Shown here: in pieces, positions 31,064 through 41,625 of the stretch
Position numbering within the stretch: position 1 is the first letter of the stretch
Layout of the letters: every line of letters starts with the position of its first letter
Origin: an uncultured Sterolibacteriaceae bacterium
GTDB taxonomy: Bacteria > Pseudomonadota > Gammaproteobacteria > Burkholderiales > Rhodocyclaceae
Direction of reading: 5' to 3'
DNA: 64,000 nt
Assembly (NCBI GenBank): GCA_937888595.1
Contig: CALARK010000021.1
Span: 248,001 to 312,000, forward strand
Translations under genes and position numbers: made by a program
Notes under the pieces: model-generated
Seen by the model: only the letters and a program-made list of their open reading frames with translations
Database searches by the model: none
What the model was told of the DNA's origin: nothing

Positions 31064-32185
31064 CTAGCCGATGCAGAGTGCGCTCGAGTCGCGTTCGCCG
31101 GCCGCCGCCATGGTTTCGAGATGATTGAGCACCTCGATGCTGGCGTCCTCCATCTGCGCGATCGCGGCGATGCCGGTGTCGAGGTCGCCTTCATGGAAGG
31201 CGCGCACCGCTTCCTTGCCATGCGCATGCACCCGCTGGTGCGGCGGGTCGAGTTCGCGATAACCGGGCAGCTTCGAGAAGCTGGCCTTGCCGTCGCCTTC
31301 GAAATACCACTTGCCGAGGCGGCAGGCGGTGTGGCTGGCGAAATCATCCGGCCCCTTGTCCGAGAGGCCGAGGAAGACGCGATAGATCTCCATCTTGTAG
31401 ACGAGGTGATCCTTTTTCGCCGTCTCGGCAAAGCTGCGCAGCGCCGAGGCGGCGATGGTCTCGGTCATGTGGCGGGTCTGCTGGAGCAGATGGTCGATGC
31501 CGGTCGAGGCAGCATCGCCGTCCGCGCTCATCGCCGTCATTTCCTCGGGATTGACCTGTGATTCCTCCCGCAGCGTATGGGCCTGCGCCTGCACGTCGGC
31601 GACCAGCGCCGAGATCTCGCTCGTCGAGGCGGTGGTGCGCTCGGCGAGCTTGCGCACCTCGTCGGCCACGACGGCAAATCCCCGGCCCGCCTCGCCGGCG
31701 CGTGCCGCCTCGATCGCGGCGTTGAGCGCCAGCAGGTTGGTCTGGTCGGCGATCTCCTTGATGAGCTGGACGATGCCGTTGATGCGCCCGGTGCGCTCGT
31801 GCAGCCGGTCGATGGCCGCGGCGCTGCTGTGGGCGCGCTCGACCAGCTGGTCGATGTAGTCGGACAGGCGCCACACGACCTGTTGGCTGCTGGCGGTCTC
31901 GCCGGAGGTCCGGATCGCGGCCTGCGTCTCGGCCTTCATGCCCTGGGCCAGGGCGGCCAGGCTCGTCTGGCTCATCTTGAGCGACTCGCCGAAATTGGCC
32001 AGCGGCTGGATCAGGCCGTCAAGCAGGCGGGAACGCTCCCGCTGCGCGGCAACGGCGTCCTGCGCCTGCGCCAGTTCATCCTGCACAGCGGCAAGTTGTG
32101 CGGCCAAAGCCGTTTCGCGCCCCTGCGCCTGTTCGAGTTCCCCGCGCAACTTGTCGGCTTCGCGCCGTGCAGCACCTCCGAACAT
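31064..32185 (-). CDS. Soluble chemoreceptor with C-terminal zinc-binding CZB domain
   Basis: 373 residues without membrane helices. An N-terminal coiled coil is followed by a short MCP signalling region (IADQTNLLALNAAIEAARAGE, GRGFAVVADEVRKLAERT). At the C-terminus is a CZB domain with HLVYK, HTACRLGKWYFEG and HQRVHAHG, supplying the expected three His and one Cys. CZB receptors sense zinc or hypochlorous acid in other bacteria. The start has AGGGGA at a good spacing. The protein would join a chemotaxis array in the cytoplasm. Which array it joins is unknown. Confidence 0.92.
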   Translation of the reverse strand: MFGGAARREADKLRGELEQAQGRETALAAQLAAVQDELAQAQDAVAAQRERSRLLDGLIQPLANFGESLKMSQTSLAALAQGMKAETQAAIRTSGETASSQQVVWRLSDYIDQLVERAHSSAAAIDRLHERTGRINGIVQLIKEIADQTNLLALNAAIEAARAGEAGRGFAVVADEVRKLAERTTASTSEISALVADVQAQAHTLREESQVNPEEMTAMSADGDAASTGIDHLLQQTRHMTETIAASALRSFAETAKKDHLVYKMEIYRVFLGLSDKGPDDFASHTACRLGKWYFEGDGKASFSKLPGYRELDPPHQRVHAHGKEAVRAFHEGDLDTGIAAIAQMEDASIEVLNHLETMAAAGERDSSALCIG

Positions 32186-32272
32186 CGCGTTCCCCTTTGC
32201 ACCGCTGCTCTTGCTGGAGTACTGGATTATTGTTCGCCGGCGTGTTCCACCTGGCATTTTCGCCGGATGGTA

Positions 32273-34159
<1,887 letters not shown>

Positions 34160-34200
34160 TAGAATGTGTCCATCGAAACCCGTGCATTCTAGAGGCTGGC

Positions 34201-34644
34201 ATGAAACCCCTGATCGTCTGCCTGACCCTGCTGACCCTGACGCTGGTGCTGGCGCTGCCGTTGCGGGCGCAGGACGCGCCAGCGGAAACGGCCCCGCCGG
34301 CCGATCCGGCGACGGCCGCCGGATGGGACGCCCTGGGCGAACAGGCACGGCAGATGCAGGCGCAGGCGGCGCACCTGCGCACCGAGTCGCAGCAGGCGCA
34401 TGCCGCCGCGGAGCGGGACTGCTGGAAGAAATTCCTCGTCTCCGACTGCTTGGATGACGCGAAGGCGGCCTTGCGCACCGCCCGCCAGGAGGCGAGGCGG
34501 CTCGAAGTCGAAGCCGGCCGGATCGAGCGCCGCATCACCGAACACGAACGCCGCGAACGGGTCGCGCGGAAACTGGCGGACAAGCAGGCGGAGATCACGC
34601 AGCGCCGGGCGGACAGCGCGGGCGGGCAGCCTTCAGGCCAGTGA
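34201..34644 (+). CDS. Secreted coiled-coil protein, function unknown
   Basis: 147 residues with a signal peptide (LIVCLTLLTLTLVLALPLRA-Q) and a long helical region. RDCWKKFLVSDCLDDAKAALR has two cysteines that could form a disulfide. The rest is charged coiled coil to the C-terminus. I do not know a named family. It is divergent from yheS (41 nt) and converges on the HDOD gene with a 12-nt overlap. Confidence 0.7.
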   Translation: MKPLIVCLTLLTLTLVLALPLRAQDAPAETAPPADPATAAGWDALGEQARQMQAQAAHLRTESQQAHAAAERDCWKKFLVSDCLDDAKAALRTARQEARRLEVEAGRIERRITEHERRERVARKLADKQAEITQRRADSAGGQPSGQ

Positions 34645-35859
34645 GGCGACGAAGGCCTGCCAGCGCTGCCATTCCTCGCGGCAGGCGTCGGGCACGGGGA
34701 TGGTGGTCGGGATCGCGAGGCAGTCGAATGCCTGCATGCCCTGCGCGACGCGGATCGCACGGGCCAGCACGTCGTACCACTGGCGGTCGACATCGGTGCG
34801 GCCGGCGACGGCGGCATGCACGACTTCCGGAAATTCGAAACGCTGCAGGTAGCGTTCCGATACCTTGCAGATCTCGCAGGGAAAGATCTCGCGCTGGGCG
34901 CGCGCCTTGGTGATCGGGTCGGCGCCACGGATCTGCTCGAGATAGCGCTGCATCAGCGCCGGATAGGTTTCGGCCACGGCCAGCCAGCCGATGCCGGCGA
35001 CGAGTCCGGTCGTGAAGGCTTCGTCGGCGCGGCGTTCGGGAATGTCGTACTCGGGCAGCAGGGCGCGCATCGCGGCGCCGGTGGCGATGGCGTTGAGCCA
35101 GAAGCCGCGATAGTCGAAGGCGGGGCAGACGCCCTGCCGGTAGCGCGCCATCATCTCGGCGACGAACACCACGCGCTTGACGAAGCCGGTGCCGAGCCGC
35201 GTCACCGCCTGCGGCACCGAGGCGGTCTTGCCGCCGCTGGCGAAGCGCGCGGCGTTGGCGTAGTTGATCAGCGAGGCGGAGATCACCGGGTCGGGCTGGA
35301 TGGCGTTCGCCACCTCGCGGGCATCGCCCTCCTCGGCGGCGACCGCGACCTTGCGGAAGATCACGCCCGGCGCCGGCAGGTTGCCATGCGCCTCGACCGA
35401 ATAGAGGAACTCGTTCATCGACGGCGTGGCCGCCTCCATGCTCGGCCCCTCGACGAGGGCCGACAGCAGTTCGATGGCGGCCTCGGCGGCCGCGCCGACA
35501 TCCTTGTAGAAGGCATCGATGCTCAGCCCGCTCGGGAAACGGCGGAATTCCACCGCGATCCGGATCCCGTCGGCATCGAGCTGCGTGAAGTCCGGCACGG
35601 CCTCGCTGAAGCGCCCGAAGTTGTCGATGACCGCCCAGATGACGCCTTCGGCCGCCTCGCCGAGCTGGCCGTCGATGCGCATGACGGCCGCCGGGGCGAG
35701 CGCCTGGATCGGCTGCCCCGGATCGTGGCGCGGATCGCAGGCCAGCGCCACGACCGCCGGCTGTCCGTTCGTGGCGGGCACGAAGGACGCGACGACACCC
35801 TGCCCGGGGCAGGCGATGCCATCGTCGCCGACGGCGAACTCGAAGGTCTGTGGGTTCAT
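34633..35859 (-). CDS. HDOD domain protein
   Basis: 408 residues. An N-terminal beta-rich module of about 160 residues is unfamiliar. From about 165 (GNLPAPGVIFRKVAVAAEEGDAREVA, in two parts) there is an HDOD domain: QPDPVISASLINYANAARF, VPQAVTRLGTGFVKRVV, and TTGLVAGIGWLAVAE in place of an HD catalytic pair. HDOD proteins are non-catalytic relatives of HD hydrolases, often tied to signalling and cell-cycle or stress control. Divergent from gshA. Confidence 0.82.
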   Translation of the reverse strand: MNPQTFEFAVGDDGIACPGQGVVASFVPATNGQPAVVALACDPRHDPGQPIQALAPAAVMRIDGQLGEAAEGVIWAVIDNFGRFSEAVPDFTQLDADGIRIAVEFRRFPSGLSIDAFYKDVGAAAEAAIELLSALVEGPSMEAATPSMNEFLYSVEAHGNLPAPGVIFRKVAVAAEEGDAREVANAIQPDPVISASLINYANAARFASGGKTASVPQAVTRLGTGFVKRVVFVAEMMARYRQGVCPAFDYRGFWLNAIATGAAMRALLPEYDIPERRADEAFTTGLVAGIGWLAVAETYPALMQRYLEQIRGADPITKARAQREIFPCEICKVSERYLQRFEFPEVVHAAVAGRTDVDRQWYDVLARAIRVAQGMQAFDCLAIPTTIPVPDACREEWQRWQAFVASLA

Positions 35860-35970
35860 GGAAAGTGGCGGTCCGGGAAGCGCGCCGCCGATTTTACGTT
35901 GCCCGCTGCACCCTGGCGGGCGGCCGGCGTGGTGTAAGATCGAATCGCCGTTTTCCGGACATCCCCATCC

Positions 35971-37269
35971 ATGGTTCCCCATCTCACCACCGCGCTCACC
36001 GGCCCCCTGCTGGCGCTGGAGCAGCGCTTCCTCGCCGCCGAGACCACCATCGAACGCTGGCTGCGCGGCCAGTGGCAGGAGCACAGCCCGCCCTTCTACT
36101 GCTCGGTCGATCTCCGGAACGGCGGCTTCAAGCTCGCGCCGGTCGACACCAACCTGTTCCCGGGCGGCTTCAACAACCTCAATCCCGATTTCCTCCCGCT
36201 GGCCGTGCAGGCGGCGATGACCGCCATCGAGAAGATCTGCCCCGAGGCGAAGAACCTGCTGATCGTGCCCGAGAACCACACGCGCAACCAGTTCTACCTG
36301 ACCAACGTCGCCCGGCTGGCCGACATCCTGCGCCACACCGGCCTCGACGTACGCATCGGCTCGCTGCTGCCCGAGATCACCGCACCGACGTCGCTCGACC
36401 TGCCCGACGGCCAGGCACTGACGCTGGAGCCGCTGCGGCGCTTCGGCAGCACCGGCACCGACGGGCAGGGCCGCCGGCTCGGGCTGGACGGCTTCGACCC
36501 CTGCGCGATCCTGCTCAACAACGACCTCTCGGCCGGCGTCCCGCCGCTGCTGCAGAACCTGCACGAGCAGTTCGTCCTGCCGCCGCTCGCCGCCGGCTGG
36601 CACGTGCGCCGCAAGTCGCAGCACTTCGCCGCCTACCGGCGGGTGGTCAAGGAATTCGCGGCGCTGATCGATATCGACCCGTGGCTGATCGACCCGGAAT
36701 TCGAGACCTGCGGCCAGGTCAATTTCCAGGAAAAGAGCGGCATGGAGTGCCTCGCGTCCAACGTCGATACCCTGCTGTTCCGCATCCGCGCCAAGTACCG
36801 CGAGTACGGCATCGACTCGACGCCCTTCGTCGTGGTCAAGGCCGACGCCGGCACCTACGGCATGGGCATCATGACGGTCAAGGACGCGTCCGAAGTGAAG
36901 GAGCTCAACCGCCGCCAGCGCAACAAGATGGCGGTCGGCAAGGAAGGCCTGCAGGTGCACGAGGTGATCATCCAGGAAGGCGTGCCGACCTTCGAGACCG
37001 TGGATGCCGGCGTCGCCGAGCCGGTGGTGTACATGATCGACCGCTACGTCGTCGGCGGCTTCTATCGCGTCCACACCCAGCGCGGCATCGACGAGAACCT
37101 CAACGCGCCGGGCATGCACTTCAAGCCGCTCGCCTTCGAGACCGGCTGCACGCTGCCCGACCAGTCGCAGGCCCCGGACGCCCCGCCGAACCGCTTCTAC
37201 GCCTATGGCGTCGTTGCGCGGCTGGCGCTGCTGGCCGCGGCGATCGAAATCGAAAACATCCACGCATGA
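35971..37269 (+). CDS. gshA: Glutamate-cysteine ligase, proteobacterial single-domain type
   Basis: 432 residues. First step of glutathione synthesis, forming gamma-glutamylcysteine with ATP. VDLRNGGFKLAPVDTNLFPGG is split here over two strands, and PENHTRNQFYL and KADAGTYGMGIMTVKD are conserved blocks of the group called gshA_ferroox. It is unrelated in length and sequence to E. coli GshA. gshB normally follows in related genomes; here apbE follows by an ATGA overlap. Confidence 0.9.
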   Translation: MVPHLTTALTGPLLALEQRFLAAETTIERWLRGQWQEHSPPFYCSVDLRNGGFKLAPVDTNLFPGGFNNLNPDFLPLAVQAAMTAIEKICPEAKNLLIVPENHTRNQFYLTNVARLADILRHTGLDVRIGSLLPEITAPTSLDLPDGQALTLEPLRRFGSTGTDGQGRRLGLDGFDPCAILLNNDLSAGVPPLLQNLHEQFVLPPLAAGWHVRRKSQHFAAYRRVVKEFAALIDIDPWLIDPEFETCGQVNFQEKSGMECLASNVDTLLFRIRAKYREYGIDSTPFVVVKADAGTYGMGIMTVKDASEVKELNRRQRNKMAVGKEGLQVHEVIIQEGVPTFETVDAGVAEPVVYMIDRYVVGGFYRVHTQRGIDENLNAPGMHFKPLAFETGCTLPDQSQAPDAPPNRFYAYGVVARLALLAAAIEIENIHA

Positions 37270-38315
37270 GGCGCTTGCTGGCGCTGTGGCTGGCGCCGAT
37301 GCTGGCGCTGTGGCTGGCGGCCTGCGGCCCGCGCGCACCGGTGGGGCAGGAGGCCTATGTCTTCGGCACGCGCGTCGAGTTGCTCGTCTGGGGCGCGCCC
37401 GTGGCGCAGGCCCATGCCGCCATGGGCGAGGTGCTGCGCGAATTCGACCGGCTCCACCGCACTTATCACGCCTGGCAGCCCTCCGAACTCACCGCCCTCA
37501 ACGCGGCCATCGCCGCCGGCCGGCCGCACGAGGTCTCGGCAGAGCTGGCCGGCCTGATCCGCACGGCACAGGCGCTCTCGGCACAGGGCGACCATCTGTT
37601 CGATCCGGGCATCGGCAAGCTGGTCGAACTGTGGGGTTTCCACGGCGACGAGTTCAAGCCGGTGCTGCCGGACGCGACCAAACTGCAAGGGCTGGTCGAC
37701 GCGCATCCCTCAATTGGGAAGCTGACACTCGACGGCCGCCGTCTCGCCAATGCCGACTTTTCAGTTGCGCTCGATTTCGGCGGCTACCTCAAGGGCATCG
37801 CCCTCGACCGCGCAGCGGCGATCCTCAAGGCGCGCGGCATCGGCAACGCGCTGATCAACATCGGCGGCAACGTGCTGGCCTTGGGCAGCAAGGGCAGCAC
37901 CCCCTGGCGCGTCGGCATCCAGCATCCGCGCGCCGCGGAGTCGGGCGGCCTGCCGCTGGCAACGCTGGAACTGCGCGACGGCGAGGCGATCGGCACCTCG
38001 GGCGACTACCAGCGCTACTTCGAGGTCGACGGCCGGCGCTACTGCCACCTGATCGATCCGCGCACCGGCATCCCGGCACAGGAGACACAGGCGCTGACCG
38101 TACTGGTACCGCCGCAACCCGACGCCGGCATGCTCTCCGACGTGCTCTCCAAGCCGCTGTTCATCGCCGGCGACGACTGGCCACGGCTGGCGCAAAAGCT
38201 CGGCACCACCCAGGTGCTGCGCGTCGATGCGGCGGGGAAGATCGCCGTGACGGCCGCGATGAAGGCACGGCTGGCGTTCGAACCGGCGAATCGGCCGGTA
38301 AGCGTCATGCCATAA
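37266..38315 (+). CDS. apbE: FAD:protein FMN transferase, lipoprotein
   Basis: 349 residues. A lipoprotein signal peptide ends LWLAACG, with Cys as the lipidation site. The ApbE domain has FDPGIGKLVELWGF, DFGGYLKGIALDRA and the C-terminal SGDYQRYFEVDGRRYCHLIDPRTG, a metal and FAD site. ApbE links FMN to Thr of Rnf and Nqr subunits in the periplasm. No Rnf or Nqr genes are in the window. Coupled to gshA by an ATGA overlap. Confidence 0.93.
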   Translation: MRRLLALWLAPMLALWLAACGPRAPVGQEAYVFGTRVELLVWGAPVAQAHAAMGEVLREFDRLHRTYHAWQPSELTALNAAIAAGRPHEVSAELAGLIRTAQALSAQGDHLFDPGIGKLVELWGFHGDEFKPVLPDATKLQGLVDAHPSIGKLTLDGRRLANADFSVALDFGGYLKGIALDRAAAILKARGIGNALINIGGNVLALGSKGSTPWRVGIQHPRAAESGGLPLATLELRDGEAIGTSGDYQRYFEVDGRRYCHLIDPRTGIPAQETQALTVLVPPQPDAGMLSDVLSKPLFIAGDDWPRLAQKLGTTQVLRVDAAGKIAVTAAMKARLAFEPANRPVSVMP

Positions 38316-38331
38316 TCCCCCGATGACTCCG

Positions 38332-38376
38332 CACGCTCGCAAACCCGGCTCGCTGCCCCCCACGGGAGGGCGTCCG
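38332..38376 (+). repeat. Intergenic hairpin repeat, copy 1 of 2
   Basis: About 40 nt sharing CGGCTCGCTGCCCCCCACGG and its flanks with a second copy at 40990-41035. The element starts CACGC.CGCAAA and contains a C-rich run facing GGGAGGG, able to form a stem. It lies between apbE and the EIIA gene, 30 nt before the latter's start. Confidence 0.65.
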
Positions 38377-38405
38377 TCGCCCTGGGGCAGTCCGGTGGAG
38401 GCAGC

Positions 38406-38795
38406 ATGATCGGCATCCTCCTCATCACCCACGACACGCTCGGCGAAGCCCTGCTGCAGTGCGCCAGCCACGTCCTCAACAAGCGGCCGGACCAGATCCT
38501 GCAACTCGGCGTGGCGGCGGGAGACGATCCCAACGACCTGCTGCCGCTGGCGAAGAAGCTGCTCAAGCTCGTCGATACCGGCGAAGGCGTGCTGGTCATC
38601 ACCGACATCTACGGCGCCTCGCCGTCCAACCTCGCCGCCAAGCTGCTGCAGCCGGGCAAGATCGAAGGACTCGCGGGGGCCAACCTGCCGCTGCTGCTGC
38701 GCGCCATCAACAACCGCGAGAAGGGCATGATCCACCTGCTGGCCAAGGCCGCGGGTGGCGGTCGCGACGGCGTACTCAACATGCTGAAACACTGA
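38406..38795 (+). CDS. PTS EIIA component, mannose (ManX) family
   Basis: 129 residues, a single EIIA-Man domain. The phosphorylation site is H9 in LLITHDTLGEAL. VITDIYGASPSNLA and ANLPLLLRAI are family blocks. No EIIB, EIIC or EIID sugar carrier is adjacent, so this looks like a regulatory phosphoacceptor fed by the HPr and EI that follow. The same trio is common in betaproteobacteria. Confidence 0.92.
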   Translation: MIGILLITHDTLGEALLQCASHVLNKRPDQILQLGVAAGDDPNDLLPLAKKLLKLVDTGEGVLVITDIYGASPSNLAAKLLQPGKIEGLAGANLPLLLRAINNREKGMIHLLAKAAGGGRDGVLNMLKH

Positions 38796-38806
38796 ACCGT
38801 TCCGCC

Positions 38807-39076
38807 ATGCCGCGCGCCGAAACCGAAATCGTGAACAAGCTGGGCCTGCACGCCCGCGCCTCCGCCAAGCTGACCCAGCTGGCCGGCGCCTATCCCTGCG
38901 AGGTGTGGATGGAGCGCAACGGCCGCCGCATCAACGCCAAGAGCATCATGGGCGTGATGATGCTGGCCGCCGGCAAGGGCAGCACCGTGATCGTGGATAC
39001 CGCCGGCGAGCAGGAGGACGAGGCGCTGGCCGCCCTGCTGGCGCTGATCGCCGACCGTTTCGGGGAGGAAGAATGA
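38807..39076 (+). CDS. ptsH: Phosphocarrier protein HPr
   Basis: 89 residues. H15 in NKLGLHARASAKL takes phosphate from EI. S46 in INAKSIMGVMML is the position modified by HPr kinase/phosphatase in bacteria that have one; no hprK is in the window. It lies 11 nt after the EIIA gene. Confidence 0.96.
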   Translation: MPRAETEIVNKLGLHARASAKLTQLAGAYPCEVWMERNGRRINAKSIMGVMMLAAGKGSTVIVDTAGEQEDEALAALLALIADRFGEEE

Positions 39077-39148
39077 TGCCGCCCGCCGGGCCGCCCCAAG
39101 GGCGCCAGAGTCAACGAACCGGAGTCGCGCAGCGACGAACACCCGTCA

Positions 39149-39166
39149 CCTCCCCGCGAGGGGAGG
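39149..39166 (+). other. GNRA-loop hairpin between ptsH and ptsI
   Basis: Perfect 7-bp stem CCTCCCC / GGGGAGG with a GCGA tetraloop, 16 nt before the ptsI start. It may modulate translation or set the ptsH:ptsI ratio. It could also be an ordinary intergenic fold. Confidence 0.45.
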
Positions 39167-39182
39167 ATGGGAGGGGCGGGTC

Positions 39183-40928
39183 ATGAGCTTTTGCCTGCAC
39201 GGCCTCGCGGTTTCCCAGGGCATCGCCATCGGCCGTGCCCACCTCGTCTCGCATGCCACGCTCGAAGTCGCCCACTACACCATCCGCGAACGCGACGTGC
39301 CGGACGAGATCGAACGTTTCGACGCGGCCATCGCAGCCGTGCGCAACGAGCTGACGGCCCTGCACGCCGATGCGCTGGCGCCCGGCGCGCCCAGTGAACT
39401 CGCCGCGCTGGTTCATCTGCATGCGATGTTCCTCGACGACCCGCTGCTCGTCGAGACACCCAAGGAACTGATCCGCACCCGGCTGTGCAACGCCGAGTGG
39501 GCGCTGGTGCAGCAGATGGACCACCTGGTGGCGCAGTTCGACCAGATCGACGACAACTACCTGCGCGAGCGCCGCCACGACATCGTGCAGGTGGTCGAGC
39601 GCGTCGTGCGCGTGCTGCTCGGCAAGCCGCGGCGGCTGTCGAAAAAGAGCGGGGACAAGTCGGGGACCGCCAGCGAGCTGGTCATCGTCGCCCACGACCT
39701 GTCGCCGGCGGATACCATCCAGTTCAAGCACATGCGCATCGCCGGCTTCGTCACCGACCTCGGCGGCTCCACCTCGCACACCGCGATCGTCGCGCGCAGC
39801 CTCGGCATCCCGGCGGTGGTCGGCCTGCACCATGCCCGCCCGCTGATCAACGAGGACGACCTGCTGATCGTCGACGGCACCCGTGGCGTATTGATTGTCG
39901 ATCCGGACGAGCGCGTCCTCGAGGAATACCGCCTGCGGCGCAACGAGCTCGAGCTGGAGCGCTCGAAGCTCAAGCGCCTCAAGTCGGCGCGCGCGACGAC
40001 GCTCGACGACCTCGACATCAGCCTGCAGGCCAACATCGAGCTGCCGCAGGACATCGGCCAGGTCAAGGACGTGGGCGCCGACGGCGTCGGCCTGTTCCGC
40101 ACCGAGTTCCTGTTCATGAACCGCGACACCCTGCCCTCGGAGGACGAGCAGTTCGAGGCCTACCGGCAGGTCGCGAAAGCGCTCGCGGGCAAGCCGGTAA
40201 CGATCCGCACCCTCGACATCGGTGCCGACAAGGAGGCCCGCGCCCTCGCCGGCCGGGTCGGCCGCCAGCCGCCGAACCCGGCGCTCGGCCTGCGCGCCAT
40301 CCGCTACTGCCTCGCCGAACCGCAAATCTTCCTCGCCCAGCTGCGCGCGATACTGCGCGCCGGGCATTTCGGCAAAGTGCAGGTCCTCGTCCCGATGCTC
40401 GCCCATGCCAGCGAGATCGCCCAGACGCTGGCGATGGTCGAACTGGCCAAGCAGCAGCTGCGCGAGCGGCGCCTCAAGTTCGACGAGCACATGAAGGTCG
40501 GCGGCATGATCGAGATTCCCGCCGCCGCGCTCGCCCTCGGCCCCTTCGTCAAGCACCTGCAGTTCCTGTCGATCGGCACCAACGACCTGATCCAGTACCT
40601 GCTGGCGATCGACCGCACCGACGAGGCGGTCGCCCACCTCTACGATCCGCTGCATCCCGCCGTGCTGCGGCTGGTGGCGCAGGTCATCCAGACGGCGCAG
40701 AAGGCCGAGTTGCCCGTCGCCGTCTGCGGCGAGCTGGCGGGCGATCCGAAGCTGACCCGCCTGCTGCTGGGCCTGGGCCTGCGCCAGTTCTCGATGCACC
40801 CGACCCAGCTGTTCGAGGTCAAGCAGCAGGTCGTCATGGCCGACGTGGAACAGATCGCCGGCAAGGTCGCGCGCATCCTGCGTTGCGACGACCCGGTGCG
40901 CATCCGCGAACAGGTCGAGCGGCTGTAG
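39183..40928 (+). CDS. ptsI: PTS enzyme I (phosphoenolpyruvate-protein phosphotransferase)
   Basis: 581 residues. Transfers phosphate from PEP to HPr. GLAVSQGIAIGRAHL opens the HPr-binding domain. The phospho-His loop is GGSTSHTAIVARSLGIPAVV. The PEP-binding domain has GVGLFRTEFLFMNRD, KVQVLVPMLAHASE, FLSIGTNDLIQYLLAIDR and VCGELAGDP with the catalytic Cys. Third gene of the EIIA-HPr-EI set. Confidence 0.96.
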   Translation: MSFCLHGLAVSQGIAIGRAHLVSHATLEVAHYTIRERDVPDEIERFDAAIAAVRNELTALHADALAPGAPSELAALVHLHAMFLDDPLLVETPKELIRTRLCNAEWALVQQMDHLVAQFDQIDDNYLRERRHDIVQVVERVVRVLLGKPRRLSKKSGDKSGTASELVIVAHDLSPADTIQFKHMRIAGFVTDLGGSTSHTAIVARSLGIPAVVGLHHARPLINEDDLLIVDGTRGVLIVDPDERVLEEYRLRRNELELERSKLKRLKSARATTLDDLDISLQANIELPQDIGQVKDVGADGVGLFRTEFLFMNRDTLPSEDEQFEAYRQVAKALAGKPVTIRTLDIGADKEARALAGRVGRQPPNPALGLRAIRYCLAEPQIFLAQLRAILRAGHFGKVQVLVPMLAHASEIAQTLAMVELAKQQLRERRLKFDEHMKVGGMIEIPAAALALGPFVKHLQFLSIGTNDLIQYLLAIDRTDEAVAHLYDPLHPAVLRLVAQVIQTAQKAELPVAVCGELAGDPKLTRLLLGLGLRQFSMHPTQLFEVKQQVVMADVEQIAGKVARILRCDDPVRIREQVERL

Positions 40929-40957
40929 CGTCTTCGGCGGCGGCGGACACCGGCAAC

Positions 40958-40981
40958 CCCGTCCGGCCGGCGCCGACTTTG
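40958..40981 (-). repeat. 24-nt dispersed repeat, copy 9 (21/24), intergenic
   Basis: Reverse copy 29 nt after the ptsI stop, directly followed by the second repeat type. Three mismatches. Confidence 0.65.
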
Positions 40982-40989
40982 TGGCCCCC

Positions 40990-41035
40990 CACGCGCGCAA
41001 AACCGGCTCGCTGCCCCCCACGGGAGGGGGCGTCG
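40990..41035 (+). repeat. Intergenic hairpin repeat, copy 2 of 2
   Basis: Second copy of the C-rich hairpin element (GCCCCC stem with GGGGGC), between ptsI and the NlpC/P60 gene. It is framed by a full and a partial copy of the 24-nt repeat. Confidence 0.65.
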
Positions 41036-41054
41036 GCTTGGGACGGACGGCCCT

Positions 41055-41067
41055 GCGCCGACTTTTT
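41055..41067 (-). repeat. Partial 24-nt repeat (3' half only)
   Basis: GCGCCGACTTTTT matches the second half of the reverse-orientation consensus; the first half is unrelated. It lies 17 nt before the NlpC/P60 start. Confidence 0.4.
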
Positions 41068-41083
41068 GGTAAAGTTCGCCCCC

Positions 41084-41617
41084 ATGCATAAATTCAGCCT
41101 CCTTCTCGTCCTGTGGTGCGCGGCGGCCATGCCGGCACACGCCGACGAGCCGGCGACGCCGCCCCTCCAGCTGCAACCCACCCTGAGCCTGCAGGAAAAC
41201 TCGGTCGCGCTGGTCCAGCGTACGGTCGATACGGTGCACACCTCGGTGCAGGCGACGCTCGACGAGGCGCTCGAATACCTCGGCATCCGCTACCGGCGCG
41301 GCGGCAGCACGCCGGAAACCGGCTTTGACTGCTCCGGTTTCGTGCGCTACGTCTTCAACGAAAGCCTCGGCCTCGAGTTGCCCCACAACGCGATGGCGAT
41401 CAGCCGCTCCGGCGAGCGCGTCGAGAAATCCGAACTGATGCCCGGCGACCTGGTCTTTTTCAACACCATGCGCCGCGCCTTCTCGCACGTCGGCATCTAC
41501 CTCGGCAACAACCAGTTCATCCATGCGCCGCGCAGCGGCACCCGGGTGCGCATCGAGGACATGGGCGACCGCTACTGGAGCCGCCGCTACAACGGCGCGC
41601 GCCGCTTCTCCTCCTGA
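41084..41617 (+). CDS. Secreted NlpC/P60 family peptidoglycan hydrolase
   Basis: 177 residues with a signal peptide (LLLVLWCAAAMPAHA-D) and a C-terminal NlpC/P60 domain. The catalytic triad is seen as C83 (DCSGFVRYVF), H135 (SHVGIYLG) and H147 (FIHAP). It would cut D-glutamyl-diaminopimelate bonds or similar in the periplasm. There is no ribosome site of note; the start is fixed by the signal peptide. It is followed by metX at 8 nt. Confidence 0.92.
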   Translation: MHKFSLLLVLWCAAAMPAHADEPATPPLQLQPTLSLQENSVALVQRTVDTVHTSVQATLDEALEYLGIRYRRGGSTPETGFDCSGFVRYVFNESLGLELPHNAMAISRSGERVEKSELMPGDLVFFNTMRRAFSHVGIYLGNNQFIHAPRSGTRVRIEDMGDRYWSRRYNGARRFSS

Positions 41618-41625
41618 GCGCTGCC

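Noticed and set aside
37738..37761. Partial repeat match in apbE (20/24); also 33183-33206 (19/24) and 60535-60558 (20/24)
   Set aside because: Only the CCGACTTTT end is well matched and the peptides fit the host families, so these were not listed as copies.
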